From: Sandarakinorhabdus sp.
Lineage (GTDB): Bacteria; Pseudomonadota; Alphaproteobacteria; Sphingomonadales; Sphingomonadaceae
NCBI GenBank assembly: GCA_020692215.1
Contig: JAIMKW010000003.1
Coordinates: 313,059 to 377,058, forward strand
Direction of reading: 5' to 3'
DNA length: 64,000 bases
Shown: piece after piece, positions 8,921 through 18,365 of the stretch
Position numbering within the stretch: position 1 is the stretch's first letter
How the letters are laid out: each line of letters begins with the position of its first letter
Notes under the pieces: model-generated
Database searches by the model: none
The model's input: the letters and a program-made list of their open reading frames with translations, nothing else
What the model was told of the DNA's origin: nothing
Program-made: the position numbers and the translations under genes

Positions 8921-10114
8921 ATGAATATCCAGGTTCTCGATGCCCGCCGCGATGTGAGCGGTGGCTATAAGGTTGATGTTTCCCGGGGCCAGCGCGTCGG
9001 TAGGGTTTCTTCGGAATGGTTCTCGCGGCCCGATGACGAGCGGTTTCTCTCGCTTGGCGATCTGGCCCGATCCGTGCGCGGGCGCTCCGAGCGCAGCCGC
9101 ACCCGCGTCGTCGAAACCGCGCTGATCCATGTCGAAGCAAACCGCAACGACCCCGAACGCCTGGCGCTGATACTGCCCGGCACCGATGCCCCCGTCACGC
9201 CGACGCACTGGAGCTTCGGCCAACTGGCGAGCCAGGTCGGCGCGCCTGCCGCTTATCTGCGTCAACTTCCGGCACCGCTCGCGGCGATCAACCTGCAATA
9301 CGGCCTAACCTCGCATCGAGCCGAGCAGATCAAGACCCTCGAAACCGACAACGGAAGGCTCGAGCTTCGCGCCGTGACTGGACCCGATTATGGCCGGATC
9401 TACGATCATGAACTCGTCGAAGCCGTGCAGAAGATCGCCGGCAACGGCACGGGCGACACCCGCTGGAAGGTGCCTGGCGTGCTCGACTGGTCGACTGGCA
9501 TCTACAATCCCCGTGTCGATATCACCTGCGACACCACGACACTCTATGCATCGGACCGGGACGTGTTCTTGTTCCTGGTCGACGATCTCAACCCGATCGA
9601 AGCTGGGCGTCTGCCCGACGGATCGCCCGATCTCTACTTTCGCGGGTTCTACTGCTGGAACTCCGAGGTTGGGGCGAAGACCTTGGGCATGGCGAGCTTC
9701 TACCTGCGCGCGGTTTGCCAGAACCGGAACCTGTGGGGCGTCGAAGACTTCGAAGAAATCAGCATCCGCCACAGCAAGTATGCGGCGAGCCGCTTTGCCC
9801 ACGAAGCCGCACCGGCCCTGGAGGGTTTCGCGAACTCCTCGCCTCAGCCCTTCGTCAATAGCATCAAGGCGGCGCGCGAACGCATCGTCGCTCGCACCGA
9901 CGAAGATCGCAGCAACTTCCTGCGGGAACGCGGCTTCTCAAAGGCCGAAACCGGCAAGATCATCGAGACTGTGCTGGCCGAGGAAGGTCGCCCGCCGGAA
10001 TCGATCTTCGACTTCGTGCAAGGCATCACCGCTCTGGCGCGCAACAAGGCGCATCAGGATGCCCGCCTCGACATGGAGGGCAAGGCAAAGAAGCTGCTCG
10101 ACCGGGTCCACTGA
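8921..10114 (+). CDS. DUF932 domain protein, module B
   Basis: 397-residue DUF932 protein, paralogous over its full length to the one at 5542-6732 (shared VSSEWFSRPDDER, THWSFGQLAS, NSEVGAKTLGMA, SIFDFVQGITALAR). The ATG has GGAGG 8 nt upstream and follows a conserved hairpin leader. It begins the plus-strand maintenance block of the second element. The function of DUF932 proteins is not established; in this ICE family they travel with the ParB, helicase and Toprim genes found here in the same order. Confidence 0.88.
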   Translation: MNIQVLDARRDVSGGYKVDVSRGQRVGRVSSEWFSRPDDERFLSLGDLARSVRGRSERSRTRVVETALIHVEANRNDPERLALILPGTDAPVTPTHWSFGQLASQVGAPAAYLRQLPAPLAAINLQYGLTSHRAEQIKTLETDNGRLELRAVTGPDYGRIYDHELVEAVQKIAGNGTGDTRWKVPGVLDWSTGIYNPRVDITCDTTTLYASDRDVFLFLVDDLNPIEAGRLPDGSPDLYFRGFYCWNSEVGAKTLGMASFYLRAVCQNRNLWGVEDFEEISIRHSKYAASRFAHEAAPALEGFANSSPQPFVNSIKAARERIVARTDEDRSNFLRERGFSKAETGKIIETVLAEEGRPPESIFDFVQGITALARNKAHQDARLDMEGKAKKLLDRVH

Positions 10115-10165
10115 CCCGGTTCGTTCGGTCCCGGACAATTCTCCAGCGCGGCGCTGCCTTCTTCA

Positions 10166-10247
10166 GAGTGAAAGGGCGGCGCTTCGCTTCGTGACGGGTT
10201 GAAGCCTGAGAGAGAGTCTCGCGGGCGGCCCGTCATGGAGAAACCCC
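10166..10247 (+). promoter_or_regulatory. Conserved leader upstream of module B parB
   Basis: Second copy of the leader at 8839-8920. The hairpin arms are TGACGGG (10192-10198) and CCCGTCA (10229-10235), enclosing GAGAGAGAGTCTC, followed by TGGAG and CCCC before the ATG at 10248. It fills the 133-bp gap between the DUF932 and parB genes, so it could act as an independent promoter/operator or as an RNA element. Confidence 0.55.
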
Positions 10248-12320
10248 ATGACTAAGTCTTTACCCAAGCTCGTGCTCAGTTCCTCGCGCGACATCCCCTT
10301 TTCCCAATTGGTGCTGAGCCAGAAGAACGTCCGGCGCGTGAAGGCGGGCCTTTCAATCGAGGATCTGGCCGACGACATCTATCGCCGCACCCTGCTCCAA
10401 AGCCTCAATGTCCGCGCCGTCATCGGCGATGATGGTCAAGAAACCGGCATGTTCGAGGTTCCGGCCGGTGGCCGTCGCTTCCGCGCGCTCGAACTGCTGG
10501 TGAAGTCCAAGCGGATGGCGAAGGACCAGCCGGTCCCCTGCGTGGTGCGCGAGGCGGGCATTGCCGAGGAGGATTCGCTCGCCGAGAACGTCATGCGCGT
10601 CGGGCTTCATCCGCTCGACCAGTTCCGCGCCTTCAGCGCGCTGATCGAGGCGGGTCTGTCGGAAGACGACATTGCTGCGCGCTTCTTCGTTTCGGTCTCG
10701 ACGGTGCGGCAGCGACTGCGGCTTGCTTCGGTCTCGCCTACCCTGCTCGACGTTTATGGCGAAGATGGCATGTCGCTTGAGCAACTCATGGCATTTTCGG
10801 TCACCGACAATCATGCGCGTCAGGAACAAGTCTGGGAACAGATCAACCAGGGCCAACACGTTCCCGCCTACCATATCCGCCGCTTACTGACCGAAGACGC
10901 CATCGCCGCCAACGACCGGCGTGTCCGTTTCATCGGTATCGATGCCTACACCGAGGCTGGCGGCTACGTCATGCGCGACCTGTTCTCGACCGACGAGGAT
11001 GGCTGGCTGCAGGATCCGGCGCTGGTAGAACTGCTCGTCAATGAGAAGTTGTCCGAAGTGGCGCAGGAAATCGGCGGCGAAGGCTGGAAATGGGTCGAGG
11101 CCGCCATCGATCTGCCCTTCGGCTGCGAACGCGGCAAACGCCGCATTACCGGCACCACTGTTCCGCTGACCGACGAAGAGCAATCCCGGCTCGACGCGCT
11201 CGTTGAAGAATATGACGCCATCGGCGAGGAATATCGCGATGGAAGCGACCTGCCCGACGAGGTCGATACCCGGTTGACCGAAATCGACGCGGAGATGACG
11301 CCTTTGACATCTCGCCCCGTCCTCTTCGATACCGAAGAGCAGGCACGCGCAGGCGTGTTCGTCTCGTTCACGCACGACGGACGGCTTCGGATCGACCGGG
11401 GTTATGTGCGGCCCGAGGATGAGCCGGCTGCCGATTGCGATGATGCGACGGTCGCTGCCGAAGGTGCCGACCAGGCCTCCGGTCCGGCAATTATCGTCGC
11501 CGGTCAGATGCAGGACGAGCGGACTGCAGACGACGAGGATGATGTCATCCGTCCGCTGCCGGATCGGCTCGTCTCCGAACTGACTGCGGTGCGCACTGTG
11601 GCGCTGCGCGATGCTCTCGCGAATTCACCGGAAGCAGCCTTCACCGCTCTGCTGCATGCGTTATGCCTATCGGTATTCCGCTCGCACGGGCAGTCTGGTT
11701 GCGTGCAGATCGGGGTGACCCAGGCCTGGCTCGGCAATGTTGCGCCAAACTTGCGCGAAACCTCGTGGAGCGTGGCAATCCAGGAACGCCACGATCAGTG
11801 GACTGAACGTTTGCCCGATGAAACCGGAGCCCTTTGGGATACCCTTACCGCACTCGCCCCCGAGGAGCAGATGGCTCTGCTCGCGCACTGCGTCAGCCAA
11901 GGCGTCAATGCGCTGTTCGAGCCAGCTAAGGGTTACGGTGGACAAGTTTCCGCGCACGGCATTGCCCAGCGGATTGGCGCCGCCGACGCACTGGCGGCTG
12001 TGGTCGGGCTCGACATGGCCGAAGTGGGTTGGACGCCAACGGTCGACAATTATCTCGGCCGCGTGACCAAGCCCCGGATCATCGAGGCTGTGCGCGAAGC
12101 CAAGGGTGACGCGACCGCCGTTCTGATCGAGCATCTGAAGAAGGGCGACATGGCGCGCGAGGCCGAACGGCTGCTCGAAGGCACGGGTTGGCTCCCCGAA
12201 CCGCTGCGGCTGCCGGTAGTCGAAACGGCGAGCGAGGAAATCGCAGACCTGCCCGACTTCCTCAATGGCGATGCCGAACAGGCAGAGGCTCACGACGCCT
12301 ACGCGATCGCTGCCGAATGA
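10248..12320 (+). CDS. ParB/RepB-like nuclease-domain protein, module B
   Basis: 690-residue ParB-family protein, full-length paralogue of 3315-5396. The ParB/sulfiredoxin-like domain spans about residues 8-115 (SRDIPFSQLVLSQKNVRRV, VPAGGRRFRALELL, EEDSLAENVMRVGLHPLDQ), followed by a helix-turn-helix (LSEDDIAARFFVSVSTVRQRL). An acidic linker sits around residues 390-440 before the family-specific C-terminal domain. It is probably a maintenance or regulatory DNA-binding protein of the element. No ParA gene is adjacent, so a classical ParAB segregation role is uncertain. Confidence 0.88.
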   Translation: MTKSLPKLVLSSSRDIPFSQLVLSQKNVRRVKAGLSIEDLADDIYRRTLLQSLNVRAVIGDDGQETGMFEVPAGGRRFRALELLVKSKRMAKDQPVPCVVREAGIAEEDSLAENVMRVGLHPLDQFRAFSALIEAGLSEDDIAARFFVSVSTVRQRLRLASVSPTLLDVYGEDGMSLEQLMAFSVTDNHARQEQVWEQINQGQHVPAYHIRRLLTEDAIAANDRRVRFIGIDAYTEAGGYVMRDLFSTDEDGWLQDPALVELLVNEKLSEVAQEIGGEGWKWVEAAIDLPFGCERGKRRITGTTVPLTDEEQSRLDALVEEYDAIGEEYRDGSDLPDEVDTRLTEIDAEMTPLTSRPVLFDTEEQARAGVFVSFTHDGRLRIDRGYVRPEDEPAADCDDATVAAEGADQASGPAIIVAGQMQDERTADDEDDVIRPLPDRLVSELTAVRTVALRDALANSPEAAFTALLHALCLSVFRSHGQSGCVQIGVTQAWLGNVAPNLRETSWSVAIQERHDQWTERLPDETGALWDTLTALAPEEQMALLAHCVSQGVNALFEPAKGYGGQVSAHGIAQRIGAADALAAVVGLDMAEVGWTPTVDNYLGRVTKPRIIEAVREAKGDATAVLIEHLKKGDMAREAERLLEGTGWLPEPLRLPVVETASEEIADLPDFLNGDAEQAEAHDAYAIAAE

Positions 12321-12387
12321 ACCTCTCGCGCGGGGCGGCACCACGCCGTCCCGCGCCCCATTTCCCGACATTTGAAGGAGCCATGCA

Positions 12388-12603
12388 ATGGCAATCCCTG
12401 ACTATGCCCGCACCAATTTCGAGACACTGATGAAGGCCGCCAAAGCGGGCGACCTCGCGCTGATGGAATGCACCGAGGTCGCCAGCGGCGAAACCCGCTA
12501 CGTTCTGTGCGCAGTTGGCCGCGATAACGGCGATTACGTGATGACGCCATTTGGCCATCTCGCCCCCGGCAATCCCTACGACGCCTACATCCCACCCGCC
12601 TGA
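12388..12603 (+). CDS. Small DUF6117-like protein
   Basis: 71-residue protein (MAIPDYARTNFETLM at the N-terminus, ALMECTEVASGETRYVLCA in the middle, TPFGHLAPGNPYDAY at the end). It resembles the small DUF6117-type family that normally sits between parB and the large helicase gene in this ICE family. A GAAGGAG ribosome site precedes the ATG. There is no catalytic motif and the function is unknown. Position and sequence character make it a real gene despite its size. Confidence 0.75.
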   Translation: MAIPDYARTNFETLMKAAKAGDLALMECTEVASGETRYVLCAVGRDNGDYVMTPFGHLAPGNPYDAYIPPA

Positions 12604-12650
12604 GCGCAGGGCCGGACCACTCAATCTGTCCAATTCAAAGGAACAATCCC

Positions 12651-15600
12651 ATGACCAACTCGCCTTTGGCGGGTGCTGCCGAGCGCCCGCTTTACTCCGC
12701 TTGCTCGCAGCAAACCGCTGCCTCGATCATCGCCGCAGCCCATGACCTCCTTGGCCATTTTGCCGCCGGACACGGGATCGACGCCCCTGCCATTCGCACC
12801 GCGATGCAATCCGCCTTTGGCGCAAGCGATGCGAGCGGAGCCTGGGACTGGAAAGCCGCTTACGAAGCGGTCGAGGTCGCCCAGTTACTCTTCATGCGCC
12901 GCTATGGTCCGGCCATTCATGCCAAGACCATCGACCCATTCGAACGGCTGCAGCTCGTTGATCGCATTGCCCGGCTCGCACCGACCCAGACCCGGCGCAG
13001 CGAGGAAATGCAGACTTACCAGCAATTCTCGACACCGTTAGGACTGGCATGGGTGGCTGGATTTGCGGCGTCCTTCAGTCCTGGCGAGCTGGTGCTTGAG
13101 CCTTCAGCGGGCACGGGGCTGCTCGCAATCCAGGCCGAACTCGCTGGATGCAGGATCGCATTGAATGAAGTTGCAGAGGTGCGTGCGGCACTGCTCGGCA
13201 GCCTGTTCGAAGGCTCGCCCGTGTCGATGCACGATGGCGCGCAGATCCATGACCGGCTGGATGCAGGCTTGGTGCCGAGTTGCGTCGTCATGAATCCGCC
13301 ATTCTCGACCGCACTTCATGTCGAGACCCGCGTGGCCGATGCAGCTTTCCGGCATTTGTCATCCGCAATGGCGCGACTTGCCGACGGCGGGAGACTTGTT
13401 TCAATCACCGGGGCGAACTGCGCGCCTGATCACAAGGTGTGGCGCGACGGCTTCGTCCGGCTGCAGGACAAGGCACGCGTGGTCTTCTCCGCTACCATAG
13501 CTGGCAGCGTCTTCGCACCGCATGGCACATCGGTCGAGGCACGGCTGACGGTGATCGACAAGGTGCCTGCGGACGATCCAGCGCAGTTTCCGGCATCGTT
13601 TGGGCTGGCCCCTGATCTTGTGACCTTGCTGCACTGGTTGATGGGCAGCCTCCCGCCGCGTCAGCCCATCGCGGAACCGGCAATCCAACCGCTGGTCGCC
13701 TTCCGCAACTCTCCAGCCATCAAAACAGCAGGGTCGAAGCCGCGCTTGGTTCCAACTCAGGCACCGGAGCCATCAGGCGTGCCCCTCGACTATGAGTTGA
13801 TCGATTGGCAATCGCCGAGCGACGGCAAACTTTCCGACACGCTCTATGAGCCTTATACGCTCCAATCGATCCGCATCACCGGTGCCCAGCCGCATCCCGC
13901 CCGACTGGTGCAATCGGCGGCGATGTCCTCTGTCGCACCGCCCAAGCCGCGCTACCGCCCACATTTGCCTGCGGGCCTCGTCGAACAGGGACTGCTGTCC
14001 GATGCCCAGCTGGAATCGGTCATCTATGCTGGCGAAGCCCATGCCGACCATCTCACTGGCAACTGGTCAGTCGATGCGACCTGGGACAAGGTCGAAGCCG
14101 CGCCCGATGAGTACGAGACTGCCGTCCGGTTTCGCAAAGGCTGGTTCCTCGGCGACGGCACCGGCGCGGGCAAGGGTCGCCAGGTTGCGGGCATATTGCT
14201 CGACAACTGGCTCAAGGGCCGCAGACGTGCGGTGTGGATCTCCAAATCCGACAAGCTGCTCGAAGATGCCCAGCGCGACTGGAAGGCCTTGGGGCAGGAG
14301 CCGCTGTTGGTTACTCCGCTCGCTCGCTTCCGCCAGGGAACGCCCATCCGGCTTGAGCAAGGCATCCTTTTTACAACCTATGCCACGCTACGCTCCGACG
14401 CCCGAGAAAACCGGGTTTCGCGGGTCCAGCAGATCGTTGATTGGCTGGGGACCGACTTCGACGGGGTCATTGTCTTCGACGAGAGCCATGCCATGCAGAA
14501 TGCCGGTGGCGGCAAATCAGACCGGGGCGATTCTGCTCCTTCCCAGCAAGGGCGTGCCGGACTTCGCCTGCAACACGCGCTACCCGATGCCCGCATCCTC
14601 TACGTCTCGGCGACCGGCGCAACCACGGTCGAGAACCTTGCCTATGCCCAGCGGCTCGGGCTGTGGGGCGGCGCGGACTTCCCGTTCGACAAGCGCACCG
14701 ATTTCGTCGCGGCCATCGAAGCGGGCGGCGTCGCGGCAATGGAAGTGCTGGCACGCGACCTCAAGGCGCTCGGCCTTTATGCCGCCCGCTCGCTCTCCTA
14801 CGAAGGCGTCGAATATGAGCTGGTCGAACATCAGCTGACCCCGGATCAGGTCCGCATCTACGATGCCTATGCCGGGGCCTTTCAGGTGATACACAGCAAT
14901 CTCGATGCCGCGCTGGAGGCCGCGAACGTCACCAGCAGCAGCGAGGGCACGCTTAACCGCCAAGCCAAATCAGCGGCACGCTCGGCCTTCGAATCTGCCA
15001 AGCAGCGCTTCTTCAATCATCTGATCACGGCGATGAAGACCCCGACCCTGATCGCTGCGATCGATCAGGGCTTTGCCGATGGCCATGCCGCCGTGGTGCA
15101 GATCGTTTCGACCGGGGAAGCGCTACTGTCGCGCCGTCTCGCCGACATCGATCCGGGCGAGTGGAACGACGTCCAGGTGGACATCACGCCGCGTGAATAT
15201 GTTCTGGACTACCTCCTTCACAGCTTCCCAACCCAGCTCCACGAGAGCTTCACCGACGGCGATGGCAATCTGGCCTCCCGGCCTGCCTATGATGACAACG
15301 GCAATGTCGTTCAGTGCCGCGAAGCCATCGAACGGCGCGATCGGCTGATTGAGCAGCTCGCCTCAATGGAACCGGTGCAAGGCGCGCTCGACCAGATCGT
15401 CCAGCGGTTCGGCACCGACATGGTCGCCGAAGTGACGGGCCGCTCGCGGCGCATTGTCCGCAAGGTCGAAATGGGAGGCGACTGGCTCGCCGTCGAGAAC
15501 CGGCCTGCCCATGCCAACCTTGCCGAAGCGCAGGCGTTCATGGAGGACAGGAAGCAGATCCTCGTCTTCTCCGACGCTGGAGGCACCGGACGCAGCTACC

Positions 15601-17000
15601 ATGCGGACATTGGAGCTAAGAACCAGCGGCTGCGGCACCACTATCTGCTCGAAGCAGGCTGGAAGGCTGACACTGCGATTCAAGGCTTGGGGCGCACAAA
15701 CCGAACAAACCAGGCGCAGCCGCCGCTGTTCCGGCCGGTTGCCACCAACGTCCAGGCCGAAAAGCGCTTCCTCTCGACCATCGCGCGGCGGCTCGACACG
15801 CTGGGGGCTATCACGCGCGGGCAGCGCCAGACCGGCGGCCAGGGCCTGTTCCGCCCGGAGGACAATCTGGAAAGCCCCTATGCCCGCGACGCCCTGCGCC
15901 AGCTTTATGTCCTGATCTATGCGGGTAAGGTCGAACATTGCTCGCTCGGCACCTTCGAGAGCATGACCGGCCTGTCGCTGACCGATGGCAGTGGGTGCCT
16001 GAAGGACGAACTGCCACCGATCACCACTTTCCTCAACCGGTTGCTGGCGCTCACCATCGCTATGCAGAATGTGCTGTTCACGGTGTTCGAGCAATTGCTC
16101 AGCGCCAAGGTCGAGAGTGCGATCGCAGCGGGCAGCTACGATCTGGGCCTCGAAACGCTGACCGCCGACAGCTTCACCGTCACCGGCAGCGAGCCGATCT
16201 ACGTCCACCCGGCCACCGGCGCCGAGACCCGGTTGCTCACCATCGCAATGCGCGAGCGCTACCAGCCGGTATCACTCGAAAAGGCGCTCGAGCTGTTGCG
16301 GGAGCCCGGCGCACGCTTGCTGGTCAATGCACGATCAAAGCGCGCGGCGGTCCAGCTTCCTGCCTGCAGCGTCATGCTCGATGATGGCGAAGTCGAACGG
16401 CGTATCCGCCTGATCCGGCCAATGGAGCGGCTGAACTTCGCCCTGAACCATCTCGCCGAAACCAGCTGGGAGGAAGTGGATGAGCGGACATTTGCGCAAA
16501 TCTGGCAGGCCGAGGTGGCACAGGTCGATGAATTCACGACGAGCGAACTGCACATCGTCACCGGTCTGCTGCTGCCGATCTGGAAGCAGCTCCCTGAGGA
16601 ATCGACCCGCGTTTATCGGCTTCAGACTGACGATGGCAGCCGCATTGTCGGGCGCAGGGTCTCCCCGGCATGGGCAGCGAGCGCGACAGCCAGAACGGAC
16701 GCGCCGGTGTTGTCGCCACCGCAAGCACTCGCGCTTTTGCGCAAGGGACATGCTGTCCTCAACCTTACCGACGGTCTGCAACTGCGCCGTTCACGGCTGA
16801 TGCAAGTGAACCGGATCGAACTCACCGGGTTTGAATCGACAGCGGTGGACCGGCTGAAAGCTATGGGGCTGTTTTCCGAGATCGTCAGCTGGAAACTGCG
16901 TCTGTTCGTCCCTGACGATGTGCTGGCAGGTTCAGCGGTGATCGAGCGGCTGTTCGAGCGGCATCCTTTGGCGCGCATCGCCGACCGGAAGGCTGCCTGA
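12651..17000 (+). CDS. Strawberry-notch-like helicase with methyltransferase-like domain
   Basis: 1449-residue protein. An N-terminal adenine-methyltransferase-like fold is suggested by LEPSAGTG at about residue 147 and NPPF at about 213. An SF2 ATPase follows, with GDGTGAGKGRQ at about 501 (Walker A) and DESHAM at about 609 (DExH-like). The C-terminal helicase half holds GLGRTNRTNQ at about 1012 (motif VI) and a strawberry-notch-type tail. This architecture is a hallmark of large alphaproteobacterial ICEs and plasmids. It may protect or remodel element DNA. It is absent from module A, and its stop is 1 bp from the Toprim start. Confidence 0.88.
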   Translation: MTNSPLAGAAERPLYSACSQQTAASIIAAAHDLLGHFAAGHGIDAPAIRTAMQSAFGASDASGAWDWKAAYEAVEVAQLLFMRRYGPAIHAKTIDPFERLQLVDRIARLAPTQTRRSEEMQTYQQFSTPLGLAWVAGFAASFSPGELVLEPSAGTGLLAIQAELAGCRIALNEVAEVRAALLGSLFEGSPVSMHDGAQIHDRLDAGLVPSCVVMNPPFSTALHVETRVADAAFRHLSSAMARLADGGRLVSITGANCAPDHKVWRDGFVRLQDKARVVFSATIAGSVFAPHGTSVEARLTVIDKVPADDPAQFPASFGLAPDLVTLLHWLMGSLPPRQPIAEPAIQPLVAFRNSPAIKTAGSKPRLVPTQAPEPSGVPLDYELIDWQSPSDGKLSDTLYEPYTLQSIRITGAQPHPARLVQSAAMSSVAPPKPRYRPHLPAGLVEQGLLSDAQLESVIYAGEAHADHLTGNWSVDATWDKVEAAPDEYETAVRFRKGWFLGDGTGAGKGRQVAGILLDNWLKGRRRAVWISKSDKLLEDAQRDWKALGQEPLLVTPLARFRQGTPIRLEQGILFTTYATLRSDARENRVSRVQQIVDWLGTDFDGVIVFDESHAMQNAGGGKSDRGDSAPSQQGRAGLRLQHALPDARILYVSATGATTVENLAYAQRLGLWGGADFPFDKRTDFVAAIEAGGVAAMEVLARDLKALGLYAARSLSYEGVEYELVEHQLTPDQVRIYDAYAGAFQVIHSNLDAALEAANVTSSSEGTLNRQAKSAARSAFESAKQRFFNHLITAMKTPTLIAAIDQGFADGHAAVVQIVSTGEALLSRRLADIDPGEWNDVQVDITPREYVLDYLLHSFPTQLHESFTDGDGNLASRPAYDDNGNVVQCREAIERRDRLIEQLASMEPVQGALDQIVQRFGTDMVAEVTGRSRRIVRKVEMGGDWLAVENRPAHANLAEAQAFMEDRKQILVFSDAGGTGRSYHADIGAKNQRLRHHYLLEAGWKADTAIQGLGRTNRTNQAQPPLFRPVATNVQAEKRFLSTIARRLDTLGAITRGQRQTGGQGLFRPEDNLESPYARDALRQLYVLIYAGKVEHCSLGTFESMTGLSLTDGSGCLKDELPPITTFLNRLLALTIAMQNVLFTVFEQLLSAKVESAIAAGSYDLGLETLTADSFTVTGSEPIYVHPATGAETRLLTIAMRERYQPVSLEKALELLREPGARLLVNARSKRAAVQLPACSVMLDDGEVERRIRLIRPMERLNFALNHLAETSWEEVDERTFAQIWQAEVAQVDEFTTSELHIVTGLLLPIWKQLPEESTRVYRLQTDDGSRIVGRRVSPAWAASATARTDAPVLSPPQALALLRKGHAVLNLTDGLQLRRSRLMQVNRIELTGFESTAVDRLKAMGLFSEIVSWKLRLFVPDDVLAGSAVIERLFERHPLARIADRKAA

Positions 17001-17001
17001 C

Positions 17002-18054
17002 ATGGGCAGGAATTCCAATCGCGCGGTGGAATTGTCGGAACGGCTTGCTCAAAACGTGCATGCCGTTTGCCGTCACTATCTGCCCGCTGGCAGGCGCGAA
17101 GGCCGCTACTGGATGGTCGGTGATGTCGCCGGAACGCCTGGACGCAGCCTTTACGTCCGCCTGTTCGAGACCGAGCGCGGCAGGATCGGCAACTGGGTCG
17201 ATGCTGCGACCGGCGAACATGGGGATCTCATCGATCTGATCAGGCTTAATCAGCGGCATGGTCGACTGTCCGACACCATCGACGAGGCCGAACGCTTCCT
17301 CTGTCTGCCACCAGCGACCTCGGACGACGAGCGCACTGCCGCAGCCTTCGCCAAGCCCGCACGAGCAGGGTCGCCGAATGCTGCCCGACGCCTGTTTGCC
17401 GCCTCGAAGCCACTGACCGGATCGCTTGCGGAAACCTATCTGCGCTCGCGCAGCATCACGCGGGCAATCAACCTGCCAGCCCTGCGCTTTCATCCGCGCT
17501 GCTTTTACCGACCCAATGAGGATGACGTTTCCGGAACACCTGGATCATTTCCGGCAATGATCGCAGCGGTGTCTGATAACGACGGAGTGCAGACCGGCAC
17601 GCATCGGACCTGGCTCGATCCAACGGGCGTCAAGAAAGCTGAGGTCGCATCGCCGCGTCGGGCCATGGGTAACATTCTCGGCAACGCAGTCCGGTTCGGA
17701 ACTTCAGATGACGTCCTGATTGCGGGCGAAGGCATCGAGACCATGCTGTCCTTGCACGAAGTTCTCCCAACCATGCCGATGGCAGCCGCGACCTCGTCAG
17801 CCCATCTCGCCGCCATCCTGTTCCCGCCGGCACTCCAGCGCCTTTATGTCGCGCGCGACCGGGATGCGGCAGGCGACGCGGCGTTTGGCATCCTGACCGA
17901 CCGCACGCAGGCAGCAGGGATCGAACTCGTGTCGATGATGCCTGAGCTGGGCGACTTCAACGACGACCTGAGCAAACATGGCGCATCGGTGCTGGGGCAG
18001 CGGATTTGCCTTCTGCTGCACGAGCAGGATCGGACACGCTTCTCCGTCGATTGA
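17002..18054 (+). CDS. Toprim domain protein of replicon module B
   Basis: 350-residue primase-like protein. The N-terminal domain (VCRHYLPAGRREGRYWMVGD, WVDAATGEHGDLIDL) matches the paralogue at 2263-3258. The Toprim core holds GEGIE at about residue 241 and DRD at about 282 as candidate metal ligands. It begins 1 bp after the helicase gene, so the two are probably co-translated and may act together in DNA processing of the transferred or replicating element. Confidence 0.85.
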   Translation: MGRNSNRAVELSERLAQNVHAVCRHYLPAGRREGRYWMVGDVAGTPGRSLYVRLFETERGRIGNWVDAATGEHGDLIDLIRLNQRHGRLSDTIDEAERFLCLPPATSDDERTAAAFAKPARAGSPNAARRLFAASKPLTGSLAETYLRSRSITRAINLPALRFHPRCFYRPNEDDVSGTPGSFPAMIAAVSDNDGVQTGTHRTWLDPTGVKKAEVASPRRAMGNILGNAVRFGTSDDVLIAGEGIETMLSLHEVLPTMPMAAATSSAHLAAILFPPALQRLYVARDRDAAGDAAFGILTDRTQAAGIELVSMMPELGDFNDDLSKHGASVLGQRICLLLHEQDRTRFSVD

Positions 18055-18187
18055 GGGCGAGCCGATACGGGGTCGGAGGATCGGGCGGGGGTGGCGCGCA
18101 TCATGCAGGGTCTTTTTCCCGGCCAAGCCCGGCCTTCTTCGGGTGGCGTCCGAGAGACCGACTGCCGGGAGGCCGCAATGGCGGTCA

Positions 18188-18245
18188 GGCGGCTATTTTC
18201 CGGCGGCGCGAATGCGCCTTTCCATCGCGACCCAAAATAGCCGCC
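18188..18245. promoter_or_regulatory. Long inverted repeat upstream of DUF2493 gene
   Basis: Perfect 12-bp arms GGCGGCTATTTT (18188-18199) and AAAATAGCCGCC (18234-18245) enclose a 34-nt loop. The loop itself can fold (GGCGC/GCGCC around GAAT). It lies in the 311-bp gap between Toprim and DUF2493, which has no gene. No U-run follows, so a simple terminator is unlikely. A leader RNA or protein-binding site is possible. Confidence 0.45.
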
Positions 18246-18365
18246 CGTCCGCCATCCTCCGCTCACGCTTCGGCCACAACGGTGCGCCCTCCCGTCAGCC
18301 GGTCAGAGGGACGCCCATGAAGGCCGGGCAAGGTGCCCGGTTCCAAAGTCCCAAGGACACGCGCC

